From NCBI GenBank assembly GCA_039704465.1, contig JASFAU010000019.1:124001-188000 (forward strand): a stretch of 64,000 nt of DNA, written 5' to 3'. This document shows positions 41,492-50,980 of the stretch, piece after piece. The position numbers and the translations under genes are program-made. Source of the DNA: Plasmodiophora brassicae. Lineage: Eukaryota > Endomyxa > Phytomyxea > Plasmodiophorida > Plasmodiophoridae. Within the stretch, counting starts at the first letter, position 1. The number at the start of each line of letters is the position of its first letter. The notes beneath the pieces are model-generated. The model did not search any database. It saw only the letters and a list, made by a program, of their open reading frames with translations, and had not been told where the DNA came from.

Positions 41492-44311
41492 CTAGGCTCT
41501 GCCATAATACTTGTAGCGTCGCAGGTACAGGCGGTGCAGGCGGTGCAATCGTCGCTGGGCGACCGGGTCGCCGACCAGGGAGGCGTGCACCGACTGGATC
41601 TGCGCCCGATTGCAGATGTTGACCAACGCGATGGCACCATCCGGGCACGTCTTCCCGTCGTCGAACGCCCGGATGGCGGCCTGCAGTAGCAGACCGATCT
41701 GGACCGGCGACACCGTCGGCAAACGCGACAGGTCCGTCAGCAAGCGATCATCGCGAATGCCACGCTGCAGGACGCAGGACGTGTACTGGGCGATAATGGG
41801 CGCCAGTGGGACCGGACGATGCCTGGCCATGGCCTGCAGCAGGCGCGCGTCGTCACGGGCGGACGGCGCCACCGGGTACGATTGCAACAGTTGCAGGATG
41901 AGGGACAGGTCCAGCGTCGACAGGCGTATGCAATGACGCTGGCTGACTAGCGTCGTTAGCACTGGGATGCACTGCGGCAGGTCGTGGAACGACAGCAGCA
42001 GGGCATGCAGATGGCGATGCAGAACGGGGCACAGGTCGGAACGGTAACGCAACCGTTCGGCAATGGCGCGCAGGAACGACAACGCCACGGGACGTTGCAC
42101 GTTCTTGCCCAGCGCATACTGCAGGCACGAGTCGAACTGGTCGGCAGCGATCGAGGACACTAGGGCGGCATGCACCTGAGGCATGTCGCGAGACAGCAAC
42201 GCGGGCAGGACCGCGTCGAACAGGTCGGACAGGAACGGGGACTGCACCAGGGATAGGAGAAACACGTCACTGTCCAACCCGTTGTTCGCGATGCACGATT
42301 GCACCGTAGATAGCGCCATTCGTGGCGACCGCATCAGGTAGGAGCAGGCGGTGACCTGGCCGGGCACGATCTCCATCTTGTCCAGCGCTGGGGAACGCCG
42401 TTGTACCAACGCGCGCAGGACTTGCTCCGACCGCCGACGATCATCTGACAGAAGAGCGTACAGGTCGTCGTCGAGCAGGTATTCGATCAGGTCGTCGTTG
42501 GCCAGGGCAAACGGCAGACGATCAGCGGCAGGTAGACGGCGCAACGGCCAACTCGTCAACGGTGCCGTATGACGCCAGACAGGGTCGGCATGGGGCAGGG
42601 TCTGCAGGCAGTAGTCGGCGAGACGACCCATTGCGGGCGTGTCCAGGTACGACGCAGGCAGCGAGCAGATATACGACGATAGTGACGATGGCATTGTCGA
42701 GATGATCGCATCGGGCAGGACCCGACGAAGATGATCCAGGTCGAGAAGGACGGACGATGTCGGCAGCAGGGGCAGGAGACGGCAGGCGAGGGCGTACACC
42801 TGATCGCGGTCGTCCGCGTACCGCAGGACCATGGCAAGCACATGAGGCCAGAAGCGAACGTCCAGACAGATGGTCCAGACAGGGCCATCCGCAGTGAACA
42901 GCATCGGGTCGCCGTCATCCAGCAGCAACTGGAGGCAGGTCGGCGACAAGCGGTGACAATCATCGAACCGAGACAAGCAGTGCGACATTAGGAGGCAGTG
43001 TAAAGCCGACAGAAGCGTATGGCAGCTAGGGGACCAGCCGGGCAGGTCGCTGCCGAAAGGGATGGGATCCGGGCCCCCGATCAGATCATCGGGAAGCACA
43101 TGCGCGCGACGGTACCGGTGCCGGGTGACGCGTGCAGCAACGTAGATGGGTAGGGAGGGCGCAGCGCTGACAAGGCGGTCGTACAGCGACGGCAGAGTGG
43201 CAACAGGGGCGAACCGCAGCAACGACGCCAGGACGAGGTGGGCCGCCGGCGATGCCAATCGCGGAAGGACGGTCTCGGTGATGATCGGTGCGATCTGCAT
43301 GGGAGGGATATGCTGGGCGGAACAGCACCGAGGAACGTCGGCGGTGGTGCCCAGGTCGAGGACGACGCTGATCAGGTCGGACATCTGCCGATGGGCCGTG
43401 TACACGGACGAGACCAGGCCGGGGCCGCATCGTCGAACGACACGCGCCAATAACGGTACGTCCATGCGGGCATCGTCGACGACAATGACGGCCGACAGGG
43501 CCGATGTGATGTCCAGCGATGCGTCCAGGTCGACCAGAGCGGCAATGTGCGACTGGAACATGGTGCACAGCGTCCGGTCGGTGTCGGCGTTGGCATTGTA
43601 CAGCCGTCGCTGATGTATGATGGCGTAGATGGATGCCACCTGAGCAACGGCCGTACGTGCATCGATTTGGCAGTGATGGATGCAGAGGTCGGCAGCAGAT
43701 AGCGCCGCCTGGCACGCATCCGACCTGCGCTCAGAGCAAGACAGGTAGGCGCACAGCAGGGCGCTCATCGAAGCAAGCGCATGAGGCGTGATCTTGGACG
43801 GCATGGCCATGGACGGGCACGATGGGCGGTACAGATGCCGTTGCAGAATCCCATCGACCGAGTCAGCCAGTGCTGGAACAGTATGGCGAAGCGGCAGGAG
43901 GACGTCGTCCAGAGAATGACGTACGATCGCCTGATGTGCCTTGCGACCCGTCATAGGGCGCAGGGCGGAATCGTACATGGCCAGAACAGAACGGCACAGG
44001 GCAGGACGATTAGGCGCCAGGTCGACAAGGGACAATAGAAGCGAGACAATTGACGTGTGCCCCGGATGAAACAGATCGCCGAACCGGCTGTGAAGGTGGT
44101 CAATGCAGGCGGACATGTCGTCGAGCGCCGCCGGTGGTGCGGACGGATGCGTGTCGGTCAGCGCCGACATGAAAGAGATCTGCCGGGGCAGGCAGACGAC
44201 GCTGCTGACGGACAGCGCATGGCGTAATGCCGCCCAGGACGACCAGCACTGGCGCTGTGATCGACAGGACGGATCCGCGATGGACAACCAGGCTGCAACC
44301 AGGGACGGCAT
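41492..44311 (-). CDS. Large helical-repeat protein, possibly Urb2/Npa2-like
   Basis: About 939 residues from the Met at 44311 (953 from the upstream Met at 44353), intronless. The whole chain is Leu/Ala/Asp/Arg-rich alpha-helix in repeats of about 40-60 residues, without TM or coiled coil. The C-terminus (PVQIGLLLQAAIRAFDDGKT to LHRLYLRRYKYYGRA) resembles the end of Urb2/Npa2, which works in early 60S pre-ribosome assembly in the nucleolus. The match is by pattern only. The later Met is preferred because a TATA-like CTATATATAG sits at 44363-44372. Other HEAT-like scaffolds are possible. Confidence 0.5.
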   Translation of the reverse strand: MPSLVAAWLSIADPSCRSQRQCWSSWAALRHALSVSSVVCLPRQISFMSALTDTHPSAPPAALDDMSACIDHLHSRFGDLFHPGHTSIVSLLLSLVDLAPNRPALCRSVLAMYDSALRPMTGRKAHQAIVRHSLDDVLLPLRHTVPALADSVDGILQRHLYRPSCPSMAMPSKITPHALASMSALLCAYLSCSERRSDACQAALSAADLCIHHCQIDARTAVAQVASIYAIIHQRRLYNANADTDRTLCTMFQSHIAALVDLDASLDITSALSAVIVVDDARMDVPLLARVVRRCGPGLVSSVYTAHRQMSDLISVVLDLGTTADVPRCCSAQHIPPMQIAPIITETVLPRLASPAAHLVLASLLRFAPVATLPSLYDRLVSAAPSLPIYVAARVTRHRYRRAHVLPDDLIGGPDPIPFGSDLPGWSPSCHTLLSALHCLLMSHCLSRFDDCHRLSPTCLQLLLDDGDPMLFTADGPVWTICLDVRFWPHVLAMVLRYADDRDQVYALACRLLPLLPTSSVLLDLDHLRRVLPDAIISTMPSSLSSYICSLPASYLDTPAMGRLADYCLQTLPHADPVWRHTAPLTSWPLRRLPAADRLPFALANDDLIEYLLDDDLYALLSDDRRRSEQVLRALVQRRSPALDKMEIVPGQVTACSYLMRSPRMALSTVQSCIANNGLDSDVFLLSLVQSPFLSDLFDAVLPALLSRDMPQVHAALVSSIAADQFDSCLQYALGKNVQRPVALSFLRAIAERLRYRSDLCPVLHRHLHALLLSFHDLPQCIPVLTTLVSQRHCIRLSTLDLSLILQLLQSYPVAPSARDDARLLQAMARHRPVPLAPIIAQYTSCVLQRGIRDDRLLTDLSRLPTVSPVQIGLLLQAAIRAFDDGKTCPDGAIALVNICNRAQIQSVHASLVGDPVAQRRLHRLHRLYLRRYKYYGRA

Positions 44312-44362
44312 GTTCGACTCCGCAGCGCAGCGCGCCGTCCCGCAACTCCGCACCCGGACCTG

Positions 44363-44372
44363 CTATATATAG
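44363..44372 (-). promoter_or_regulatory. TATA-like element upstream of the helical-repeat gene
   Basis: CTATATATAG stands out in GC-rich surroundings, about 50 bp before the preferred Met at 44311. Confidence 0.35.
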
Positions 44373-45362
44373 CCTTCACTTGTGACGGCTACCGCTGGAC
44401 GCTTGACACTTCATATCATGTACCTACATACTCGATCGACGTGGCGAGATTGCGCTTCAAAAGCTCACGAATTCGTTGTAACTGTTCCGCTCGGTCGTCT
44501 GCAGCTGGCTGTTGACTGAGTACTCCTGATGCCGATACTTGTGAGAACCTTGGGATGATACCCGTACGTAGTTGGTGTCATATCTTGGTTGCTCAATGTT
44601 CAGTGTCGTTGTAAGAGAACTCAGCGACCGGCAAACAGGTCCGGCCAGTCGTCCTGTTGGTCAGAGGTGAACGTCCGAATGCAGTACTTTCGAGTAGTAC
44701 CTAATAAGCTGTTCCGCCTGGCCTTCCACATATTGGTGGTATCCGCCGGGTTAGAAAAGTACTTTACGGGTCGGTGACAGCCGAAGGCAGTCGCCAACAA
44801 TTCCGGTCGGTCCCAAACCGACCTTCGGATAGGTCGTAACATAACTTGTGTATTGTAGGCCCACCGCACGATCCAGTCAAAACAGCGACGGGTCATTTAT
44901 TAGACTCCCAAGTCGGAACCTACGCCCTTATGGATCTTGCCAATGACTGCGAACGGGGATGCGTGACCTTCAGCGACGTTTGGGAAAAGTGACATCACCG
45001 CCTTTGAAGTACACATCAAGCGCATCATTCAGAATGCCGTCTGCATTCGAGGGATCCGGACCATTGTACGTAATGAATGAACGCTTCGAGCAACGGCCTT
45101 CTCCAACGCCCCGCACCTACCGCTGAAGAACGACCTGAACACCGAAGAAAAGAACTGACCAACTATCAGTATAAGCGTTTGCTACACCTAACCGGTGAAA
45201 GCGATAACGGGCACTACCTGGACATGTGCAGACGGGCTCCCTTGCGGTGAGTCTGCAACAACTTCACAGCCTTCGTGCCACGGACTGCGCGGCATTTCGC
45301 ACATGGCGTCGTCGTCGGCCTCGTCATCGAGGACGTTGCCAGATGTTGTCGAATGCATCGAC

Positions 45363-45422
45363 AAGGATAGATGGGCGCAGATCAGGGCATTCGAATGCCC
45401 TGGTCTGCGCCCATCTATCCTT
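45363..45422. repeat. 60-bp near-perfect palindrome
   Basis: Arms around the centre ATTCGAAT match with one mismatch; flank motif AAGGATAGATGGGCGCAG. Confidence 0.85.
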
Positions 45423-45465
45423 ACGTCGGCTATAGCGAGCGGTGTGCTGCAAACTACGACATCCG

Positions 45466-45521
45466 GATGACTGGACCGGCATTCGGCGTCGAATTCGGCG
45501 CCGAATGCCGGTCCAGTCATC
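45466..45521. repeat. 56-bp palindrome, 23-bp arms
   Basis: GATGACTGGACCGGCATTCG opens the left arm; exact inverted copy at 45499-45521, 10-bp spacer. Confidence 0.85.
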
Positions 45522-46275
45522 GACTACTCTTTGGTGGTGTCTCTGTCGGCTGACGACAGCTTCAGCTCGTCAACCCTCCTGGAAAACGAATCGTAAAGGT
45601 GTAGGGGTCTGTCATCGCCGGCTCATTCGCGCCCGCGATACGGTACGAACCTACCGCGATACTGTTCAGAGCCACGTGCGCCAAGGTATCGAGGACTACG
45701 TCGCTGAAGAGCGGCTGCGGTACGACGTCGTTCCTTCTTTATCGCGACAATGCATGAACTCAACTTTCGTCCTCTTAGTGGTCTTTTCATTGGCCATCAT
45801 CCGTCTGTCAACATGATGGACGAATTTTCGCATCGGTTAATTCCCAACCACTCGTCGATGTTCGCTGACGGGATCCATTGGTCCAGAATGGCGTTCATGG
45901 TCCAGACTGGTGCGAATGTGACCCTGTAAATGCGTTCGAGTCTTCGTGAAGACGCTGATCTCTGTCGCTAAGACCCACTGCTGTAGACTTGTCACAAGGA
46001 ACTTAGTCGTTTCCTTGCATTGCATTTGAACGACGGTAACGTTGCGCTGAAAATATGGTCTATTGTTTCGTAAGAGCAAGACCTGCCTTCTACTGATACC
46101 GCATGCTGACCGCAGCAGCTTAGGCGCGACGAACGTTACAAGTCTTGGCGGTCGAAAAAGAAGGCGGGCCGATACAAACGTCGTCCTTACAAGGACGACA
46201 TTGAGGCGCTGTTGACTGCCTGCGAATTCCACAAGGCAGTCTGCCTCATTCAGAGGCCGGGCGACGTCCTTTATA

Positions 46276-48725
46276 CACGGCCAAAGTTAGCGAGCCTCCT
46301 GGGGAGCATTTGGCGGACCTCCTCAGGGGTATTTTGCGGAATCTCCTGTGTGGAATTTGGCTGCAGGACCTCCAAACCGCATCCGCCAAAAACGGCAAAC
46401 GGACATTCGCCAAAACCTCCTCAGGAGCTCGGACAAACCTCCTGAGAAGGTCCTTCCACGGCCTCCGCAGGACCTCCCCAGAACCTCCTGGAGGACCTCC
46501 GCGAAACCTCCTGCAGGACCTCCCCGAAACCTCCTGATCGTCCACAGTACTCTATAATGATCTCGGGAGCAGTAATGATTTTCAAGCTAAGAAGCTTATG
46601 TTTATTATGTAATCATGCTGTTCTGGTGTTTGTTTCTTGACGATGTCGTCTTGGAGGCGTTTGTAATGCGTGACTTGTGAACAGCTGATCAACCGGACAC
46701 CGAACAACCGGCCAGATGCTGGGATTTCTTGTTATTGGCGCGCGAACCTTTGGGGTTATGAGGGCAGAGGGCATTCAGCCACGATCTGCATTTTATTACC
46801 CCAGAGTTGGTTCCGGCTTTCTTCGTGATCGGCGTGGGGTTTGGCTGTCTTGGATCATCCGTTGTTGATTGGTGGCGTGGACATAAAGTACCAGCTGCCG
46901 TTTTATTGATATGATACGGGCACAGTTTAACCGGCCGATGATCTCCGGTTTCACCCCGCAGCCTCAGGGACAGCCGGCCGCGACTCGAGCCTTGACATCG
47001 TTCTCGCGAGAGCGTCTGTTCAAAATGACCGCGGCGCGGGCACTGTGCAGAAATTATGGGCCCCTCCTGCGTGTCGCACATTCTGTCATGCGCAGTCTCG
47101 CACTCTTTCTTCATGCGCGCGAGCCTCGCTTTTTCAATACGCGACGTCGTCAGTGCCGCCGGTTGCCACTTCGATTTCGCCATATCATATGCCATTCGAC
47201 CAGAACGTGATTATTGAGCTTGAACATGGCGGGTTCTTGTGTCGAGCATGCAATGCCCGACTTGGTGGGTCGCGAACGTTGGCCATGCACTTGGCGCGCG
47301 AGGGTCATGTCCGAAGCAGCATTGCGTTCAATCACCTGTTGACCACGACTGATCCCGTTGATTCGATCGTCGATCAGAATGACCAGACTGGTGACCAGTC
47401 TGCTGAAGCCGATGCTATACTCCACCCGATTGAGCAAGACGTCATCGAGCCGATGCATTCTGACTCTGCAGGCGGCAGCGCCCGAATCGATTGTAACGAC
47501 GGTAACGACTGTATCGACCCCACTGGAGAGCTTTTCGACGATGAAGAAGACGTTCCCCAGCCCGAATGTATAAACTGTTTTCCGAAGGAGATGCATGGTC
47601 CAATGACGTCGAGCCCGAGGCGGCTGAGTGGCACCCGTATGGATCGAAGGCCATTATCGCTCGGGCAGTTGAAACACATCTGGTTCATTATGGGGACCAA
47701 ACTCGGCTTCGACTTGCCATCGCTCGAATCTGTCCGTAGTACCCATCGACGCGTCTGCTTTCGAATCGGCCAGCCCACCAAACAGTTCACCTCCCCACTG
47801 GGCAATGGGTACTATGTGAACGACCTATAGCGTTGATTCAACGCGAACTATGCAAGCCTTTTGTTCGTTCACGGCTGCACATTCATGCAGAGGACTTAGG
47901 AACCTCTGTCCGCGAGACGTACCAGGCAGCGAAATGGCACCGCGAACCTGTACTTCACACTCCGATGATCACTGTAACCGGTGTAGGCCCCATCGTTGTT
48001 GACGATATTGTGGCTTCCTGCTTTGGCAGCAATGTCTATCGGGTCGATCGGTTTATAACCAGGAATTGTGGGATTACATCGAGGACGATAAGGAAAAGTT
48101 CGGCACAACTATCAATGACGATCATTACGAAGGTGACGACCCACAGGTCGAGGGGAACGAAGAACCCCGTCCCTGAAGAAGACGACGGGAATAACGAGCG
48201 TGTCCCTGATCGCATCACGACTTCCGTTACGAATACAAAATTACGATCACCATTAATGCATGTGGACGCGTTGGTCCAACGCCCGCGCCTGGCCGCTGAC
48301 GAAAGTTGACAAACGTAGAAAAGAGGAGAGACGGAGAAACCTGCGACAGCGTGGTCGAAGGGATGCCCCCAACGACCCTAACCGGCATTTGCTATACATT
48401 CATCCAATAAATACAAAATCGCAATCACCCATTCGATGTGGACGCGAACAGATTGCCGTGGGTCGTGGCCATGCTTCACGACTGAGGACCTCCTACGGAG
48501 TCTCCTTGAAAGGCCTCCTCAGGAGGTCCGCTGTTAAAATGTTCTACAGGAGCTCGGCGTCGACCTTTGAAAGAGTATTTTGCACACCACTCCGTGGGAG
48601 ACTCCAGCCGCAGTCTCCACCAGAGGTCCGAGACGAGAAACCTCCCACGGAGCCTCCGCAAGAATGGTGCCACGGAGATTTCCCCGCCAAAAACCTCCTC
48701 AGGAGAATCTCAACTTTTGGCCGTG
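46276..48725 (+). mobile_element. TA-inserted TIR element, 2.45 kb, with zinc-finger ORF
   Basis: The intact arm of the surrounding palindrome reads CTTTATATGCCG. In the other arm this site is opened, with TA on each side (46274-46275 and 48726-48727). The ends are inverted copies: CACGGCCAAAGTTAGCGAGC and, from the right, CACGGCCAAAAGTTGAGATT, and similarity continues through CCTCCTGAGGAGG-type subterminal repeats (46300-46540, 48486-48720). The interior codes on the plus strand. Superfamily not settled: CAC ends and dense subterminal repeats recall CACTA/Plavaka, the TA duplication Tc1/mariner. Confidence 0.75.
47045..48309 (+). pseudogene. TE protein with C2H2 finger and GNxYYVNDL motif, frameshifted
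   Basis: The first part has a C2H2-like finger (FLCRACNARLGGSRTLAMHL plus AREGH), an acidic linker and the block LGQLKHIWFIMGTKLGFDLP, then TKQFTSPLGNGYYVNDL and a stop at 47828. Reading in another frame resumes at once with ALIQRELCKPFVRSRLHIHA, then EDLGTSVRETYQAAKWHREP. The pair 'GNxFYVNDI ... NPxVRxHLxFYPED ... W' is common to a widespread fungal/protist transposon ORF that I recognise but cannot name safely. A one-base slip near 47826 breaks it here. The C-terminal half decays after about 48000. Confidence 0.6.
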
Positions 48726-48997
48726 TATGCCGTCTTGCATGGTACACGCGGTCTTCACCGCTCATCTCCCCGGAACTTTAACCGCCAAGCAGTTCTGCCT
48801 GGCGGGCGGCTGCCTCTTCTGCACCGAGGAAGACCCACCGTACATGGTACGTGCGCATCGCTCATGTACCACATAGGCACGCCTGAAACGGGGCATGCTC
48901 AGAAGAAGGCCTCGCAATACCTGCCGCTGGGTGCTCGGATATCCTACCGTAACCGTCAGCTGAAATTGCCACGCATTGTTGAATGGGCCCTTCCGTG

Positions 48998-49436
48998 GTA
49001 GTAGGATATCCGAGCACCCAGCGGCAGGTATTGCGAGGCCTTCTTCTGAGCATGCCCCGTTTCAGGCGTGCCTATGTGGTACATGAGCGATGCGCACGTA
49101 CCATGTACGGTGGGTCTTCCTCGGTGCAGAAGAGGCAGCCGCCCGCCAGGCAGAACTGCTTGGCGGTTAAAGTTCCGGGGAGATGAGCGGTGAAGACCGC
49201 GTGTACCATGCAAGACGGCATATAAAGGACGTCGCCCGGCCTCTGAATGAGGCAGACTGCCTTGTGGAATTCGCAGGCAGTCAACAGCGCCTCAATGTCG
49301 TCCTTGTAAGGACGACGTTTGTATCGGCCCGCCTTCTTTTTCGACCGCCAAGACTTGTAACGTTCGTCGCGCCTAAGCTGCTGCGGTCAGCATGCGGTAT
49401 CAGTAGAAAGCAGGTCTTGCTCTTACGAAACAATAA
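48998..49436 (-). pseudogene. Cupin/JmjC-like gene fragment
   Basis: The minus-strand frame reads KSWRSKKKAGRYKRRPYKDD, then EALLTACEFHKAVCLIQRPG and DVLYMPSCMVHAVFTAH. The RPGDxLYxPxxxxHAV pattern is that of the metal-binding strand of JmjC/cupin-type domains. It continues LTAKQFCLAGGCLFCTEEDP and stops. No start and no complete domain, so it is a captured fragment. Identity rests on one motif. Confidence 0.4.
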
Positions 49437-49554
49437 AGTGCCATGTTGAAGTCGTCAAGGATCTTGTCCACATATTCGGCCTGGTCGAACAAGATGGCGC
49501 CTGTGACACGTTCGTGTCTGATGCGCATACCGAGCAGGGTTGATGGTACTCCCT

Positions 49555-49836
49555 GATCCGTGAAACGCTGCTGTCACTCGGGTTCAAATCGATCATAACG
49601 GGCTCGTGCGTCTTCCGTTACGACCGTGACGGCAAGGTTATGTCATGTTTGTGCATACCGACGATGGCCTCCTGGCATACAACGACGTCGCGTTCGCGGA
49701 TTATTCCGTCCTCGAGAAGCTCGCCAGCATGGCTGAAATCACGGATCAGGGAGAACCATCAACCCTGCTCAGCATGCGCATCAGACGCGAACCTGACACA
49801 GGCACCATCTTGTTCGACCAGGCCGAATATCCCTAG
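49555..49836 (+). pseudogene. Ty1/copia reverse transcriptase fragment
   Basis: Reads SLIRETLLSLGFKSIITGSC, then a YVDD-box counterpart with mutated surroundings (MFVHTDDGLLAYND) and ITDQGEPSTLLSMRIRREPD, TGTILFDQAEYP. This is the thumb-side part of copia RT. The frame shifts once near 49640. A second copy of the last part lies inverted at 49557-49440 (TGAILFDQAEYVDKILDDF). Confidence 0.65.
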
Positions 49837-49845
49837 CGCAGATCC

Positions 49846-49869
49846 GTAGGTGCAATATATTGCACCTAC
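49846..49869. repeat. Perfect 24-bp palindrome
   Basis: GTAGGTGCAATA and its exact inverted half. A similar core, GTGCAATTAATTGCAC, is at about 50053-50068. Confidence 0.85.
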
Positions 49870-50723
49870 CACTTTGACGGCCTCGTACATAAAATCTAGC
49901 GGTCAACTTGAAAATCCGTAAGGTGAGACTCTTTGGTATAGCCAAATCAGTATTCTGTCTTGAATGCGTTAAGTTCTGCTGGTTGGTTTATCTGTTGTGC
50001 TGCTCCGAAGTCACCGTAGAAATCGTCCTAAAATAGCCCCTAACATGGATATGTGCAATTAATTGCACCTATTTCGTCTGAGCGTTCCAGCGGTTGAATT
50101 GTGGTAATAAGATTTGATGACATGTAATTTCAAGCGGCTGACATAATTCCTTCTTTAGGCTGACCCGTCATGGTTGGTTAGTGAGCAATGTCAATTCTTC
50201 GGATCTCGGACAGCGGATAAGCCGCCAGCTGGAACAGTCATGGTCGCAGACCACGAACACCTGATTTCCGTATGATACTGGACAATTGGCCAGTCAATCT
50301 TAAATACGTTTGCCCACTGCGCAACAACGTCACTATAAACCAATCAGTTACGTGAATTGTATTCATCAATTATTGTTTTCAACGGCCTGTCAAGCCTCTC
50401 CAGGTGCATGGTGGCAATGCCATGATTTCCATGATGCTGCAGGAAATCCTTTAACAACGTCACTGCTTGTTGGTGGTTGGCGGGATTCCAACTAATTGCT
50501 GGATCAGTATGACTCTCAACACCCAGCTGATGCAGCTTCGGGTTGACTTCCTCCCAAGTCAGCACTCCCTTAGATCCTGACAATCACGGTGCGCAACTTA
50601 GTAACCGAAAGTTGTCGGAAACGCCATGCTTTACGATGTTTACGAAAGAGCGCACCTATATGGGAATGATCGAACGATGTGGCGAAGCGCGTCCTTCGTG
50701 TTCCCGAGCCTTGGTGTGTGCGG

Positions 50724-50895
50724 CGATCGGTGCTGGGAACATCGATAGCCGACGTCGTTTGTGTGCCACCTTCGCCTGGCTTGTCACTGTCCAAATAGAC
50801 GACACGCCGATCGGTGCTGGGAACATCGGCAGCGGACGTCGTAAGTGTGTCACCTTCGCCTGGCTTGTCACTGTCGCAATAGGCGGCACACACCT
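50724..50895. repeat. Two tandem units of about 86 bp
   Basis: Units share CGATCGGTGCTGGGAACATC and CCTTCGCCTGGCTTGTCACT. On the minus strand they read as repeated DSDKPGEG and DVPSTDRR. Confidence 0.8.
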
Positions 50896-50980
50896 CATCG
50901 ACGTCGGAGACACCATGCTCCACAGAGGTTTCTAATGAAACGACGCACAATCAGTCAGAATCCAGAGAATGTGAACAAGG

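Larger units (their letters stand above)
44373..46063. other. Gene-free repeat region with near-perfect hairpins
   Basis: No intact gene seen. 44621-44896 (minus) is open but matches no family I can name. Hairpins at 45363-45422 and 45466-45521 are listed separately. Confidence 0.5.
46064..49436. repeat. Foldback with captured JmjC/cupin-like fragment, split by a later insertion
   Basis: The minus-strand arm 49436-48998 is continuous. Its plus-strand partner is in two parts, 46064-46275 and 48726-48960, interrupted by the 2.45-kb element at 46276-48725. The spacer between arms is about 37 bp (48961-48997). Arm sequence agrees closely, including ACTGCCTGCGAATTCCACAA and its complement. Confidence 0.8.
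49837..50980. other. Gene-poor repeat region
   Basis: Holds a perfect 24-bp palindrome (49846-49869), a related one at 50051-50072, and an 85-87-bp tandem duplication. A short minus-strand frame (50344-50583) is open but unidentified. Confidence 0.5.
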
